Positions 1 to 8,387 of a stretch of DNA of 64,000 nucleotides are shown one piece after another. Made by a program: the position numbers and the translations under genes. Source of the DNA: Pseudomonas sp. N3-W (GTDB lineage Bacteria; Pseudomonadota; Gammaproteobacteria; Pseudomonadales; Pseudomonadaceae). The stretch is from positions 2,600,001-2,664,000 of the forward strand of contig NZ_CP103965.1 in assembly GCF_024970185.1 (NCBI RefSeq). Reading direction: 5' to 3'. Every line of letters starts with the position of its first letter. Within the stretch, counting starts at the first letter, position 1. The notes beneath the pieces were generated by a model. It was given only the letters and a program-made list of their open reading frames with translations, searched no databases and had not been told where the DNA came from.

Positions 1-110
1 GTGATGAGAGCGCCTTGATAAAAAAGGCAGATGCCGAGTTTAGCCTGCTTTTTGCGCTGGAGAAGCCCCCAGGCGGATTGGCATACTTTGTCCCTCTCAA
101 CAGGAGTCTG

Positions 111-1007
111 ATGATGGACAAAACACTTCGTCGCGGGTCATTCGAAATGACCGCCGCCATGCTGATTTCCGGAACCATCGGCTGGTTCGTGCTGATCTGC
201 GGCCAACCGGTGCTGGACGTGGTGTTCTGGCGCTGCGTGTTCGGCGCCGGCACGCTGCTGCTGATTTGCGCGGCGTTCGGCTTCCTGCGTCCCGGCATTC
301 TGACCCGCACCACGTTCCTGCTGGCGGTCGTCAGCGGCATGGCGATTGTCGGCAACTGGGTGTTGTTGTTTGGCTCGTATTCGCGGGCGTCGATTGCCAT
401 CGGCACGGCGGTCTATAACGTGCAGCCGTTCATGCTGGTGGGGCTCGCGGCGCTGTTTCTTGGCGAGAAAATCACCCTGCAAAAACTGTTCTGGCTGGGC
501 ATTTCGTTCCTCGGCATGCTGGCAATTGTCAGTGCCCACGGCGGGCCAGGCGAGGGCGGCAGTGACTACCTGACGGGCATTGGCCTGGCGTTGGGGGCGG
601 CGTTTCTGTATGCGATTGCGGCGTTGATCATCAAGCGTCTGACCGGCACGCCACCGCACTTGATCGCCTTGATCCAGGTCTGCACCGGAGTGCTGCTGCT
701 CGCGCCTTTTGCGCACTTTTCGGCATTGCCGCAAGCGCCGGGCGAGTGGGCCAGCCTGCTGACCCTGGGCATCGTGCACACCGGTCTGATGTACGTGCTG
801 CTGTACGGCGCCATCCAGAAATTGCCGACGGCTATCACCGGCGCACTGTCGTTCATTTACCCGATTGCGGCGATCTTCGTTGACTGGTTTGCCTTCGGCC
901 ATCGCCTCGTGCCCCTGCAATGGCTGGGCGTGGCGGCGATTTTGCTGGCCGCCGCCGGCATGCAACAGGGCTGGGGCCTGAAACTGCGCCGGGTGGCGGC
1001 GCAGTAA
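111..1007 (+). CDS. DMT-superfamily (EamA) permease
   Basis: A 298-residue integral membrane protein that probably exports a small metabolite; the substrate cannot be read from sequence. About ten hydrophobic segments form two halves, as in the EamA/RhaT family, with the family-typical NVQPFMLVGLAALFLGEK stretch near residue 110 and a matching helix pair near residue 245. The frame is open further upstream, but ATG at 111 is preceded by a CAGGAG ribosome site at 101-106, so this start was chosen. It converges with the FUSC gene, leaving only four bases between the stops. Family call is firm; function is unknown. Confidence 0.85.
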   Translation: MMDKTLRRGSFEMTAAMLISGTIGWFVLICGQPVLDVVFWRCVFGAGTLLLICAAFGFLRPGILTRTTFLLAVVSGMAIVGNWVLLFGSYSRASIAIGTAVYNVQPFMLVGLAALFLGEKITLQKLFWLGISFLGMLAIVSAHGGPGEGGSDYLTGIGLALGAAFLYAIAALIIKRLTGTPPHLIALIQVCTGVLLLAPFAHFSALPQAPGEWASLLTLGIVHTGLMYVLLYGAIQKLPTAITGALSFIYPIAAIFVDWFAFGHRLVPLQWLGVAAILLAAAGMQQGWGLKLRRVAAQ

Positions 1008-1011
1008 ATCG

Positions 1012-2076
1012 TCAGATGTTCCAGCGCGGCGCGGTCTTGGCCAACCGCTGACGCATCTCGCCAATGTTGGCGGCCAGTTGCCGGGTCAACAACCGGTAAC
1101 CGTCCAATGGGCTGTAGACCGGTGCATCGAGGCTGGCATCCAGCAGCTCCACTGGCCGGTTGAGCCGCTGCGTCGCGCCGGATTTCAAGGCGCGGGCCAT
1201 GCCGACCAGTTGCACCCGAATCTGCCGATGCTCGGCTTTCAGCGCCGATTGCAAATGCGCCATGGCTTGCGGGTCATTGGCGTCCGGCCGGGTGTTGCCA
1301 AGGATCTCCAGGGTGCTGATGCACATCCGCAGGTTGCGTTGAATGGAATCCAGCGCGGTCATGGAAATTTTCACTTCCTTGGACACCGACGGCATCAGCG
1401 AGCGCAACTGCACCAACACCGCGTTCACCCGCCCCATGAGTTTCAGGTGCTCGTCAGCTGTGACCGATTGGCCGCTGATGATGCGCCCGTAAAGGGTCGC
1501 GCAATCGCGCAAGGCATCGGCCAGGTTGTAGCGCCAGGAATAAACCGCGTACAGCGGCAGGGCGAAGGAAAACGCCAGCGCCAGGGCAATGCCGATCAGG
1601 ATGTCCACCCCGCGCCACAAACCGTCCGTGACCGGGTTGTCGCCATGACCGGCGACAATAAACACCGTGATCGCCGACAGCAGCGCGGTGTAGCCGCCCT
1701 TGCCGATGGCGTGATACGAGAAGAACCCGCACACCACCGACATTGCAAAATAGGTCAGCCATGGCATGCCGAGCCAGGCCTGTTGTGCCACCAGCAGCAA
1801 ACCGACACCGGCACCAATCAAGGTGCCGGTGGCGCGTTCGGCGGCTTTCTTGCCAATGTTGCCGTGATGCTGCAAACCGCCGATCACCACCAGCATGGTC
1901 ACCGACGCCCACTCACCGTGGGGCAGGTTGATGCCGGTGGTCAGCAGGATGGTCGCCAGCAACCCCAGGGACACCCGCACCGCATGGATGACCCTGGCAT
2001 GACGGTAGCGCCGATACGGGTCCAGCAACGGACGCAGCAGGCGTCGCGCCCAGTTTGGCAGTTGTAACGCGTTCAG
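1012..2076 (-). CDS. FUSC-family inner-membrane protein, probable CTG start
   Basis: An FUSC (fusaric acid resistance/aromatic exporter-like) protein of about 354 residues. An N-terminal block of about six hydrophobic helices (motifs GEWASVTMLVVIGG, ERATGTLIGAGVGLLL) is followed by a soluble helical C-terminal half. In-frame start choices are TTG at 2028 and CTG at 2076. The CTG has GGAGAG seven bases upstream, directly after the gapN stop codon; the TTG has no ribosome site. I therefore favour CTG, which adds an N-terminal stretch beginning NALQLPNWARRLLRP. It lies 11 bases downstream of gapN on the same strand, so translation is probably coupled. Substrate unknown; the start is less sure than the family. 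Confidence 0.72.
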   Translation of the reverse strand: MNALQLPNWARRLLRPLLDPYRRYRHARVIHAVRVSLGLLATILLTTGINLPHGEWASVTMLVVIGGLQHHGNIGKKAAERATGTLIGAGVGLLLVAQQAWLGMPWLTYFAMSVVCGFFSYHAIGKGGYTALLSAITVFIVAGHGDNPVTDGLWRGVDILIGIALALAFSFALPLYAVYSWRYNLADALRDCATLYGRIISGQSVTADEHLKLMGRVNAVLVQLRSLMPSVSKEVKISMTALDSIQRNLRMCISTLEILGNTRPDANDPQAMAHLQSALKAEHRQIRVQLVGMARALKSGATQRLNRPVELLDASLDAPVYSPLDGYRLLTRQLAANIGEMRQRLAKTAPRWNI

Positions 2077-2087
2077 ATTCGCTCTCC

Positions 2088-3713
2088 TCAGAAAATGTAA
2101 TCAGTGGTCAGGAAGCTCGAATCCCGGCCGCGAATGATTTCACTGATCAGCGCCTTGTTGCTGTCCTGGAACTTGGTCGCCACCAGCGTGCGGATCGAAA
2201 ACACCCGCAGTGCATCATGCACCGACAGCGTGCCTTCGGCGGAGTTCTTGCGCCCGTTGAACGGGTACGTGTCCGGGCCGCGCTGGCACTGGGCGTTGAG
2301 GTTGATGCGCCCGACCTGATTGGCAAAGGTGTCGACCAGGCGGCCCACGGCCACCGGATTGGTGCCGAAAATACTCAGCTGCTGGCCGAAGTCCGACTCC
2401 AGCACGTAGTCGATCACGGTATCGAGATGGCGATACGGCACGATCGGCACCACAGGGCCGAACTGTTCCTCCTGGTAGACGCGCATCTGCGGGGTGACCG
2501 GGTACAGCACCGCCGGGTAGAAGAACGACGCACGCGCCTCGCCGCCATGGGGGTTGACCACCTTCGCGCCTTTGCCGACCGCGTCCGCCACCAGCGAATG
2601 CAGGTAATCGACCTTGCTCGCTTCCGGCAGCGGCGTCAGCGCCACGCCGCTGTCCCACGGCATGCCGGGCTTGAGCGTTGCCAGCTTGGCGTTGAATTTC
2701 TCGATGAACGAATCGACCACGTCTTCATGCACGAAGAGGATTTTCAGCGCTGTGCAACGCTGGCCATTGAACGACAGCGAGCCGGTGACCGCCTCGCTGA
2801 CGGCGTTGTCCAGGTCCACTTCCGGCAGCACGATACCGGGGTTCTTCGCGTCCAGGCCCAGCGCGGCGCGCAAACGGTGTGGTTTCGGGTGCAGCTTTTT
2901 CAGGTCGCTGGCGGCCTTGTTGGTGCCGATGAAGGCGAAGATATCGATCTTGCCGCTGGCCATCAGCGCGCTGACCGTCTCGCGGCCACTGCCGTAGATC
3001 ACGTTGATCACGCCGACAGGGAAGCTGTCGCGGAACGCTTCCAGCAGCGGGCGAATCAGCAGTACGCCGAGCTTGGCCGGTTTGAACACCACGGTGTTGC
3101 CCATGATCAGCGCCGGGATCAGCGTGGTGAACGTCTCGTTCAGCGGGTAGTTGTAAGGCCCCATGCACAAGGCGACGCCCAGCGGTACGCGACGAATCTG
3201 GCCGAGCGTGTCCTGTTCCAGTTCGAAACGGCTGGAGCGGCGGTCGAGCTCCTTGAGCGCGTTGATGGTGTCGACGATGTAGTCGCAGGTGCGGTCGAAC
3301 TCTTTTTCCGAGTCCTTGAGGTTCTTGCCGATTTCCCACATCAACAACTTGACCACGGCGTCGCGCTGCTGACGCATGCGCCCCAGAAAGGCCTCGACAT
3401 GCTGGATGCGCTCGGCCACGCGCATGGTCGGCCACAGGCCCTGGCCACGGTCATAGGCGCGCACGGCGGCGTCGAGGGCGGTCAGCGCGGTGTCGGCGTC
3501 CAGCAGCGGCGTGCTGCCCAGGATCACCTGTTCATCGCCATGCTCACCCTTCAGATACACCGGGCTGCGCACGGTGGCGAGCGGGCCGGACCAGGTACGC
3601 AGTTCGCCATCCACCAGGTACTCGCGCTGCTCGGTCTGGCCGTCGAGGCGGTATTTCTCGGGGATGTCGGCTGCAGAAGGGAACAGGTTGCCAAGGATGT
3701 GTGCTGTGGTCAT
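2088..3713 (-). CDS. gapN: NADP-dependent glyceraldehyde-3-phosphate dehydrogenase (ALDH family, GapN-like)
   Basis: A 541-residue aldehyde dehydrogenase-fold enzyme resembling non-phosphorylating GAPDH, which oxidises glyceraldehyde 3-phosphate to 3-phosphoglycerate with NADP. Visible features are the oxyanion-site motif GPYNYPLNE (Asn about 188), the cofactor-binding FKPAK, and the nucleophile motif FNGQRCTALK with Cys about 320. The usual ELGGK segment that carries the general-base Glu reads ALGLDAKNP here, with Ala (about 284) in its place. The start is ATG at 3713; an open extension upstream lacks a ribosome site. The FUSC gene follows 11 bases after the stop. Family is clear; substrate is inferred from overall resemblance. 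Confidence 0.75.
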   Translation of the reverse strand: MTTAHILGNLFPSAADIPEKYRLDGQTEQREYLVDGELRTWSGPLATVRSPVYLKGEHGDEQVILGSTPLLDADTALTALDAAVRAYDRGQGLWPTMRVAERIQHVEAFLGRMRQQRDAVVKLLMWEIGKNLKDSEKEFDRTCDYIVDTINALKELDRRSSRFELEQDTLGQIRRVPLGVALCMGPYNYPLNETFTTLIPALIMGNTVVFKPAKLGVLLIRPLLEAFRDSFPVGVINVIYGSGRETVSALMASGKIDIFAFIGTNKAASDLKKLHPKPHRLRAALGLDAKNPGIVLPEVDLDNAVSEAVTGSLSFNGQRCTALKILFVHEDVVDSFIEKFNAKLATLKPGMPWDSGVALTPLPEASKVDYLHSLVADAVGKGAKVVNPHGGEARASFFYPAVLYPVTPQMRVYQEEQFGPVVPIVPYRHLDTVIDYVLESDFGQQLSIFGTNPVAVGRLVDTFANQVGRINLNAQCQRGPDTYPFNGRKNSAEGTLSVHDALRVFSIRTLVATKFQDSNKALISEIIRGRDSSFLTTDYIF

Positions 3714-3998
3714 GTCGCTACCCCGTCTGGATTGGTGGCTGATACCGGACAAGCCGGATCAAACTGGCTGAATCGTTTTATCAGACATTGTCATGGCTTG
3801 TCATGACCCATCTCAGTGAGGGTTTACGATAGTCGCTGTTCTTCCATCCGACACAACCCCCCTGGTGGGATTGGTGTGTTGATTGAAAGGACACATCACT
3901 GGCCCCAGATGCCCCCCTTGCTGTCCCGCATTGCCCTCAACTGCGCCATGCGCCTGCCTTAGTGTTGATCACTCCTGCCAACAACAAGAAGCACCGCC
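3714..3998. other. Divergent intergenic region between gapN and the cytochrome gene
   Basis: These 285 bases separate gapN (minus) from the cytochrome c gene (plus) and must hold both promoters. The only structure I see is a short direct repeat at 3788-3804, listed separately. The open frame crossing from here into the cytochrome gene has no ribosome site and no recognisable product. Confidence 0.5.
3788..3804 (+). promoter_or_regulatory. Direct repeat TTGTCAT, candidate operator
   Basis: The heptamer TTGTCAT occurs twice with a 10-base period (3788-3794 and 3798-3804) in the divergent gapN/cytochrome promoter region. It resembles a Pho box, but the usual period is 11 bases. The regulator is unknown. 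Confidence 0.25.
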
Positions 3999-4364
3999 AT
4001 GCGCTCAAGTCGCTTCATGCAAATGCTGCTGGCCGTCACGATGCTGCTCAGCGCCTGTGGTGAATCACCCAGGCCGCCCGCCACCCGTAGCGAGGCCGCC
4101 ACTGCCATGCCTGCCGACGCCGAGCTGGCGCAGATCTACGACAGCAGTTGCAAGCTCTGTCACGCCAACCCGGCCGCCGGCGCACCGCTGACCGGCGACC
4201 AGGGCGCCTGGGCGCCGCGCGTGCAGCAAGGCGCCGACACCCTGCTGGACCACGCCATCAACGGCTACAACGGCATGCCGCCGATGGGCTTGTGTGTGCA
4301 GTGCTCGCAAGAGCAGTTCCTGGCGCTGATTGCCTTCATGTCCGCTCAGTCGATCCCACAATAA
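3999..4364 (+). CDS. Cytochrome c5-like lipoprotein
   Basis: A 121-residue exported c-type cytochrome. The N-terminus is a lipoprotein signal ending LLSAC (Cys20). One haem site, CKLCH, is at residues 51-55; a likely axial Met lies in NGMPPMG (Met93 or 96), followed by the Cys99/Cys102 pair (GLCVQC) characteristic of cytochrome c5-type proteins. It should be membrane-anchored in the periplasm and carry electrons. It lies 16 bases upstream of the flavin oxidase-like gene, so it may accept electrons from that enzyme; this link is inferred from position only. Confidence 0.85.
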   Translation: MRSSRFMQMLLAVTMLLSACGESPRPPATRSEAATAMPADAELAQIYDSSCKLCHANPAAGAPLTGDQGAWAPRVQQGADTLLDHAINGYNGMPPMGLCVQCSQEQFLALIAFMSAQSIPQ

Positions 4365-4380
4365 AAACAAGGTGCACTTC

Positions 4381-5778
4381 ATGACGATGGAGCTATCGCG
4401 ACGCCAGTTGTTGCAACGGGCGAGTGTCATCGGCGCGCTGACCGCCCTCGGCTCAAACTCCGCGCTGGCTGAACTGCTGCGTGCCCCGCGCTTGATTCCG
4501 TGGCGCAACTGGTCGGGCGGCCAGAATTGCCTGCCGGCGGCGCGGCTGGCGCCGAAAAACCTTGATGAACTGATGCAGGTGGTGCGCCAGGCCCCCGGCA
4601 AAATCCGTGCGGTGGGCTCGGGGCATTCCTTCAGCGCACTGGTGCCGACCGATGGCACGCTGTTGTCCTTGAGTTTTTTCAGCGGGCTGCTGGATCACGA
4701 CGCACAAACCCTGCAAGCGGAATTCGGCGCCGGCACGCCGATGTCCCGCATGGGCACGCCGCTCAAGGACATCGGCCAGGCCCTGCACAACATGGCCGAC
4801 ATCGATTACCAGACCCTCGCCGGGGCGATTTCCACCTCGACCCACGGCACCGGCAAGACCTTCCAGTCCTATTCGGCCCACGTCTGCGGCTTGCAACTGG
4901 TGACCGCCAGCGGCGAGGTGCTGGACTGCGACAGCACGCGTCACCCTGAGGTGTTCAGTGCCGCGCGGGTGTCCCTCGGCGCCTTGGGTGTCGCCAGCAC
5001 CGTGCGCCTGCAAAATCGCCCGGCCTATCGATTGCGCGAACGCCAGTGGGTCGCCCGGACCGAAGAGCTGCTGGAAGACATCGACAAGAACACCCGGGAA
5101 AACCAGCACTGGGAAATGCTCGTGGTCACTCATTCCGACTACGCCTTGTCGATTGCCCTGAATGAAACCAGCGACCCGGCCACGCCACCGATCCCGGCGG
5201 ATGAGGAGGGCGGCAACGAGTTCGTGACCCTGATCGAGAAGATCGACAAATACGCCAGCGACTTCCCCGACCTGCGCCGCACGATGCTCAACAACCTGCG
5301 TCACCTGGCGAGTTTCGACGACCGGGTGGGCGACTCGTTCGACATCTACGCCAACGTGCGCACCGTGCGTTTCAACGAGATGGAGTACTCGGTGCCGGCC
5401 GAACACGGCCCGGCGTGCCTGCGCGAAATTCTCAAGCTGATCCAGGACAAGGACCTGCGCACCTGGTTTCCCATCGAGTACCGCTACGTCAAGGCCGACG
5501 ACATTCCCCTGAGCATGTTCGAAGGCCGCGACAGCTGCTCGATTTCCGTGCATCAGCATTACCAGATGGACCACCACAACTTTTTCGCGGCGGTCGAGCC
5601 GATTTTCTGGAAGTACAACGGCCGCCCGCACTGGGGCAAGTTGCACACCCTCAACGCCCGGACCTTGCAGCCGCTGTACCCGCGCTGGCAGGAGTTCATC
5701 GAGGTGCGGCAGGCCCTCGACCCCAGCGGCAAATTCCTCAATGCGCACCTGTCGTCGATTCTGGGGGTGAGTGGATGA
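4381..5778 (+). CDS. Exported D-arabinono-1,4-lactone oxidase-like FAD enzyme
   Basis: A 465-residue FAD_binding_4 plus ALO-domain protein, the family that oxidises sugar-derived lactones such as gulono- or arabinono-lactone. The FAD domain carries VGSGHSFS (His82 is where family members often bind FAD covalently) and ISTSTHGTG. The C-terminus has the ALO motif HWGK at about residue 417. The N-terminus (SRRQLLQRASVIGALTALG) looks like a Tat signal, which would suit export of a folded flavoprotein. ATG at 4381 follows AAGGTG at 4369; the upstream extension overlaps the cytochrome gene and is unlikely. The next gene overlaps by four bases. With a cytochrome c gene in front, it may act as a dehydrogenase; that is inference. 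Confidence 0.82.
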   Translation: MTMELSRRQLLQRASVIGALTALGSNSALAELLRAPRLIPWRNWSGGQNCLPAARLAPKNLDELMQVVRQAPGKIRAVGSGHSFSALVPTDGTLLSLSFFSGLLDHDAQTLQAEFGAGTPMSRMGTPLKDIGQALHNMADIDYQTLAGAISTSTHGTGKTFQSYSAHVCGLQLVTASGEVLDCDSTRHPEVFSAARVSLGALGVASTVRLQNRPAYRLRERQWVARTEELLEDIDKNTRENQHWEMLVVTHSDYALSIALNETSDPATPPIPADEEGGNEFVTLIEKIDKYASDFPDLRRTMLNNLRHLASFDDRVGDSFDIYANVRTVRFNEMEYSVPAEHGPACLREILKLIQDKDLRTWFPIEYRYVKADDIPLSMFEGRDSCSISVHQHYQMDHHNFFAAVEPIFWKYNGRPHWGKLHTLNARTLQPLYPRWQEFIEVRQALDPSGKFLNAHLSSILGVSG

Positions 5779-7058
5779 GCGTCAATCGTCGAAACTTTCT
5801 GGTCGGCACCGCGGGTGTCGCGGCCTTGCTGGTGGGCGCTGGCGCCTGGTTGCGACCGGATGACCGGGGCGGGCCATACAGCGAATATTTCCGCGCCCTG
5901 AACCGCGAACTCAAGGACCACGGGCCAATGCGGCCGGCGATGCTGATCGACCTGGATCGCCTCGATCACAACATCGATGTGGTCGTGCAGTCGGTCAATC
6001 GTGCCGGCAAGCACCTGCGGCTGGTGGAGAAATCCCTGCCGTCGCCGGGGCTGCTGAACTACATCGCCCAGCGCGCCGGGACGCAGCGCCTGATGTCGTT
6101 TCATCAACCGTTTCTCAATCATGACGCCGTGCAGTTTCCAGGCGTCGATATCCTGCTCGGCAAGCCGCTGCCGGTGCGGTCGGCGCAGCTGTTCTATGAG
6201 AATCACAAAGGCCCGTTCGACCCGGCGAAGCAGCTGCAGTGGCTGCTCGATACGCCGCAGCGCCTGCAACAGTATCTGGCGCTGGCCCAAGGCCTGGGCA
6301 CGCGTTTGCAGGTCAATATCGAGCTGGACGTTGGCCTGCATCGCGGCGGCGTCAGCGAGCTGGCCGTGCTGGGGCAGATGCTCAGCCTGATCAGCGCAAA
6401 CCCGCAACATCTGGCCTTCGCCGGGTTCATGGGCTACGACCCGTTCGTGGGCATGGGCGTGCCGGAAATACTCGGCTCGCCCGAGGCGCTGTTCGCCAAG
6501 GTGATGCTGATTTACCAGCGCTGCGTCGACTTCACCCGCCAGCAGTTTCCGGGGCTTTGGCACGATGGGCTGACACTCAATACCGCTGGCAGCCCCAGCT
6601 ATCGTCTGCATGAAAATGAACGCTTGAGCACTGAGGTTTCGGTAGGTACGGCGATGCTCAAACCGACCCACTATGACTTGCCATCCCTGACCGAGCACGT
6701 GCCCGCCGCGTACATCGCCACGCCGGTATTGAAAAGCACCGGGGCGGTGAACATCCCGGCGCTGGACGGCAAGTCGGCGCTGTTTTCCTGGTGGGACACC
6801 AATCAGCGGCAGACCTTTTTCATCTATGGCGGCTACTGGATGGCCGAATTCGAATCGCCCCGGGGTTTGCAAAGTAACGGTGTGTATGGCCGCAGCTCCA
6901 ATCAGGAGATGGTCAACGGCTCCGGGGCGGTGGGGTTGCAGGTGGAAGACCAGGTATTCTTGCGCCCGACCCAGACGGAATCGGTGTTGCTGCAGTTTGG
7001 GGATCTGCTGGCGGTGCGGGGCGGGAAGATTGTCGAGCGTTGGGCGGTGTATAGCTGA
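5775..7058 (+). CDS. Tat-exported DSD1-family PLP-dependent enzyme
   Basis: A 427-residue protein of the alanine racemase N-terminal/D-threonine aldolase-like (DSD1) fold type III PLP family. The N-terminus NRRNFLVGTAGVAALLVGAG is a clear twin-arginine signal, so the folded enzyme is probably periplasmic. Family features include MLIDLDRLDHNID near residue 57, a candidate PLP lysine in LVEKSLPSP (Lys86), and NIELDVGLHRGG near residue 175. The longer RPHxKTHK motif of classic D-threonine aldolases is not intact. It overlaps the oxidase stop codon by four bases (ATGA), so the two are translationally coupled. The substrate is not evident, possibly a D-amino acid or a beta-hydroxy amino acid. Confidence 0.78.
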   Translation: MSVNRRNFLVGTAGVAALLVGAGAWLRPDDRGGPYSEYFRALNRELKDHGPMRPAMLIDLDRLDHNIDVVVQSVNRAGKHLRLVEKSLPSPGLLNYIAQRAGTQRLMSFHQPFLNHDAVQFPGVDILLGKPLPVRSAQLFYENHKGPFDPAKQLQWLLDTPQRLQQYLALAQGLGTRLQVNIELDVGLHRGGVSELAVLGQMLSLISANPQHLAFAGFMGYDPFVGMGVPEILGSPEALFAKVMLIYQRCVDFTRQQFPGLWHDGLTLNTAGSPSYRLHENERLSTEVSVGTAMLKPTHYDLPSLTEHVPAAYIATPVLKSTGAVNIPALDGKSALFSWWDTNQRQTFFIYGGYWMAEFESPRGLQSNGVYGRSSNQEMVNGSGAVGLQVEDQVFLRPTQTESVLLQFGDLLAVRGGKIVERWAVYS

Positions 7059-7080
7059 TTCCGACCTACAACAATGAACC

Positions 7081-7174
7081 CCTGTGGGAGCGAGCCTGCT
7101 CGCGAAAGCGGTGTGTCAGGCACCATCCATGTTGAATGTGATGCCGCTATCGCGAGCAAGCTCGCTCCCACAGG
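7081..7174. repeat. REP pair (inverted)
   Basis: Two inverted copies of the Pseudomonas REP (TGTGGGAGCGAGCCTGCTCG and its complement) lie about 45 bases apart between convergent genes. Such REPIN-type pairs can fold into a long hairpin. Confidence 0.9.
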
Positions 7175-7208
7175 AGATGTGTTGTGACCAGGATCCATGT
7201 CCATCCCA

Positions 7209-7817
7209 TCAGTCCAACGGCCCCAACACCTGTCGATATTTCTCCACCCCCTGCGGCGTCTGCCGGGTCAGGCTGATCTCGATGCCTGCCGGGTTCTCTT
7301 TGCGATTGCCACTCAACTTGCGCCAGCCTTTATCCGGCTCCCATACCCGCAAGCTGGCGTCGCTGACCTCGCTCAACACCACAACCCCGGCCGTGGGCGC
7401 CGGCAGCGGATAACGACTGCGCGCCGGGGCAACCGCCCGGTACAACGAATCACCCTTGAGCCACCAACGCACCCGCTGCAACTCTCCATTGCCGTCAGCC
7501 GCGACCCGAATCAGCTCCAGGCGAAAACCCTTGCCTTCAGTACTGCGCACAGTCAACGACGGCAACGCCTCGGTCGGCTCGTCCTCGGTGCCGGGCTTCA
7601 CCGGCTCCGCCAGCTCGACGCTGGCGCGCAACGCCACGTCCCGCTCCAGTTGATTGAGCGCCCGCAGCAGTGCTTCGGTCTGTTCGGTACTGGCTTGCAG
7701 GTGCTTATCGGCCCGGGTGACGCTGTCCAGACCGCGCCAGGCGATCAGGCTGACCACCGCCATCAGCATGATCGCCACCATCACTTCGATCAGAGTAAAT
7801 CCCTGCTGGCGGCTCAT
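7209..7817 (-). CDS. gspJ: Type II secretion minor pseudopilin GspJ (HxcW-type)
   Basis: A 202-residue minor pseudopilin. The prepilin signal is MSRQQG|FTLIEVMVAIMLMAVVSL, with cleavage after Gly and Glu at mature position 5, followed by a periplasmic globular domain. It should join the GspH-I-J-K tip complex of the pseudopilus. ATG at 7817 was chosen because it gives a short basic leader and overlaps the gspH stop by four bases; the longer open frame upstream lies within gspH. The order gspH-gspJ on this strand matches hxcU-hxcW as recalled from P. aeruginosa. Assignment as J rather than I or H rests on length and on the RGLDSVTRADKHL region after the hydrophobic segment. Confidence 0.82.
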   Translation of the reverse strand: MSRQQGFTLIEVMVAIMLMAVVSLIAWRGLDSVTRADKHLQASTEQTEALLRALNQLERDVALRASVELAEPVKPGTEDEPTEALPSLTVRSTEGKGFRLELIRVAADGNGELQRVRWWLKGDSLYRAVAPARSRYPLPAPTAGVVVLSEVSDASLRVWEPDKGWRKLSGNRKENPAGIEISLTRQTPQGVEKYRQVLGPLD

Positions 7818-8266
7818 TGCACGCTGACCTGGCCAGCGGCGCTGCGTTGCACGCTGATGCTGTTGAGGCCGTCCGACAATTTCAACAAGAGCGGCGGGTT
7901 GATCCATTCTGCGTTCAGCACGACTTTCTGTCTGGGCTGCACACGCACTTCGATGCCCGGTGTTTCCCACCGCCGGGGGCGCAGTTGCGGGTCGTTGCTG
8001 AAATGCTCGAAACCCTGACCGCTGTCACTGCGGCGGCTGAAGCGAAAACCCTTGGCGTCCGCCAGCCAGGTGATGGGCCGGCCATCGGCGCGGGCTTCGG
8101 CCTGGGCCACCTGCAGCAATTGGGCGACGCGGTCGGCGTCCTTGCGCAGCAGGTGCAGCGGGTCCGGCTTTATGCTCAGGCTGATCGCCGCACTGGCAAT
8201 GCCGATGATCACCAGCACCACCATCAACTCGATCAGCGTGAAACCCTGTTGTCTGAAGCCATTCAT
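7814..8266 (-). CDS. gspH: Type II secretion minor pseudopilin GspH (HxcU-type)
   Basis: A 150-residue pseudopilin with the prepilin motif RQQG|FTLIELMVVLVIIGIAS at residues 5-23 and Glu5 of the mature protein. The globular part (VAQLLQVAQAEARADGRPITW) resembles GspH family members. It is first in a two-gene operon with gspJ, with a four-base stop/start overlap. The divergent gspC start lies 121 bases away, so the two operons share a promoter region. Confidence 0.82.
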   Translation of the reverse strand: MNGFRQQGFTLIELMVVLVIIGIASAAISLSIKPDPLHLLRKDADRVAQLLQVAQAEARADGRPITWLADAKGFRFSRRSDSGQGFEHFSNDPQLRPRRWETPGIEVRVQPRQKVVLNAEWINPPLLLKLSDGLNSISVQRSAAGQVSVQ

Positions 8267-8387
8267 CCGCTGCGCGCTCCTTTGCGTCGATTTTCATCCT
8301 GCACGGCGAAGATGATGACTGTGTGAAATAAAAACGTGAACTTTGCGCTGTACGCTCGGGGCAGGGACTAAAAAGGAGATTCAGCCC

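Noticed and set aside
15..60. Imperfect hairpin with A-run and T-run at the left edge, possibly a terminator of an upstream gene
   Set aside because: The stem contains a bulge and a long loop, and the upstream gene is outside the window, so it cannot be judged.
2055..3806. 583-codon plus-strand frame opposite gapN
   Set aside because: Shadow of gapN; repetitive Arg/His/Gln composition and no initiation signal.
3883..4191. 102-codon plus-strand frame before and across the cytochrome c gene
   Set aside because: Overlaps the lipoprotein signal and haem region of the real gene in another frame; no ribosome site.
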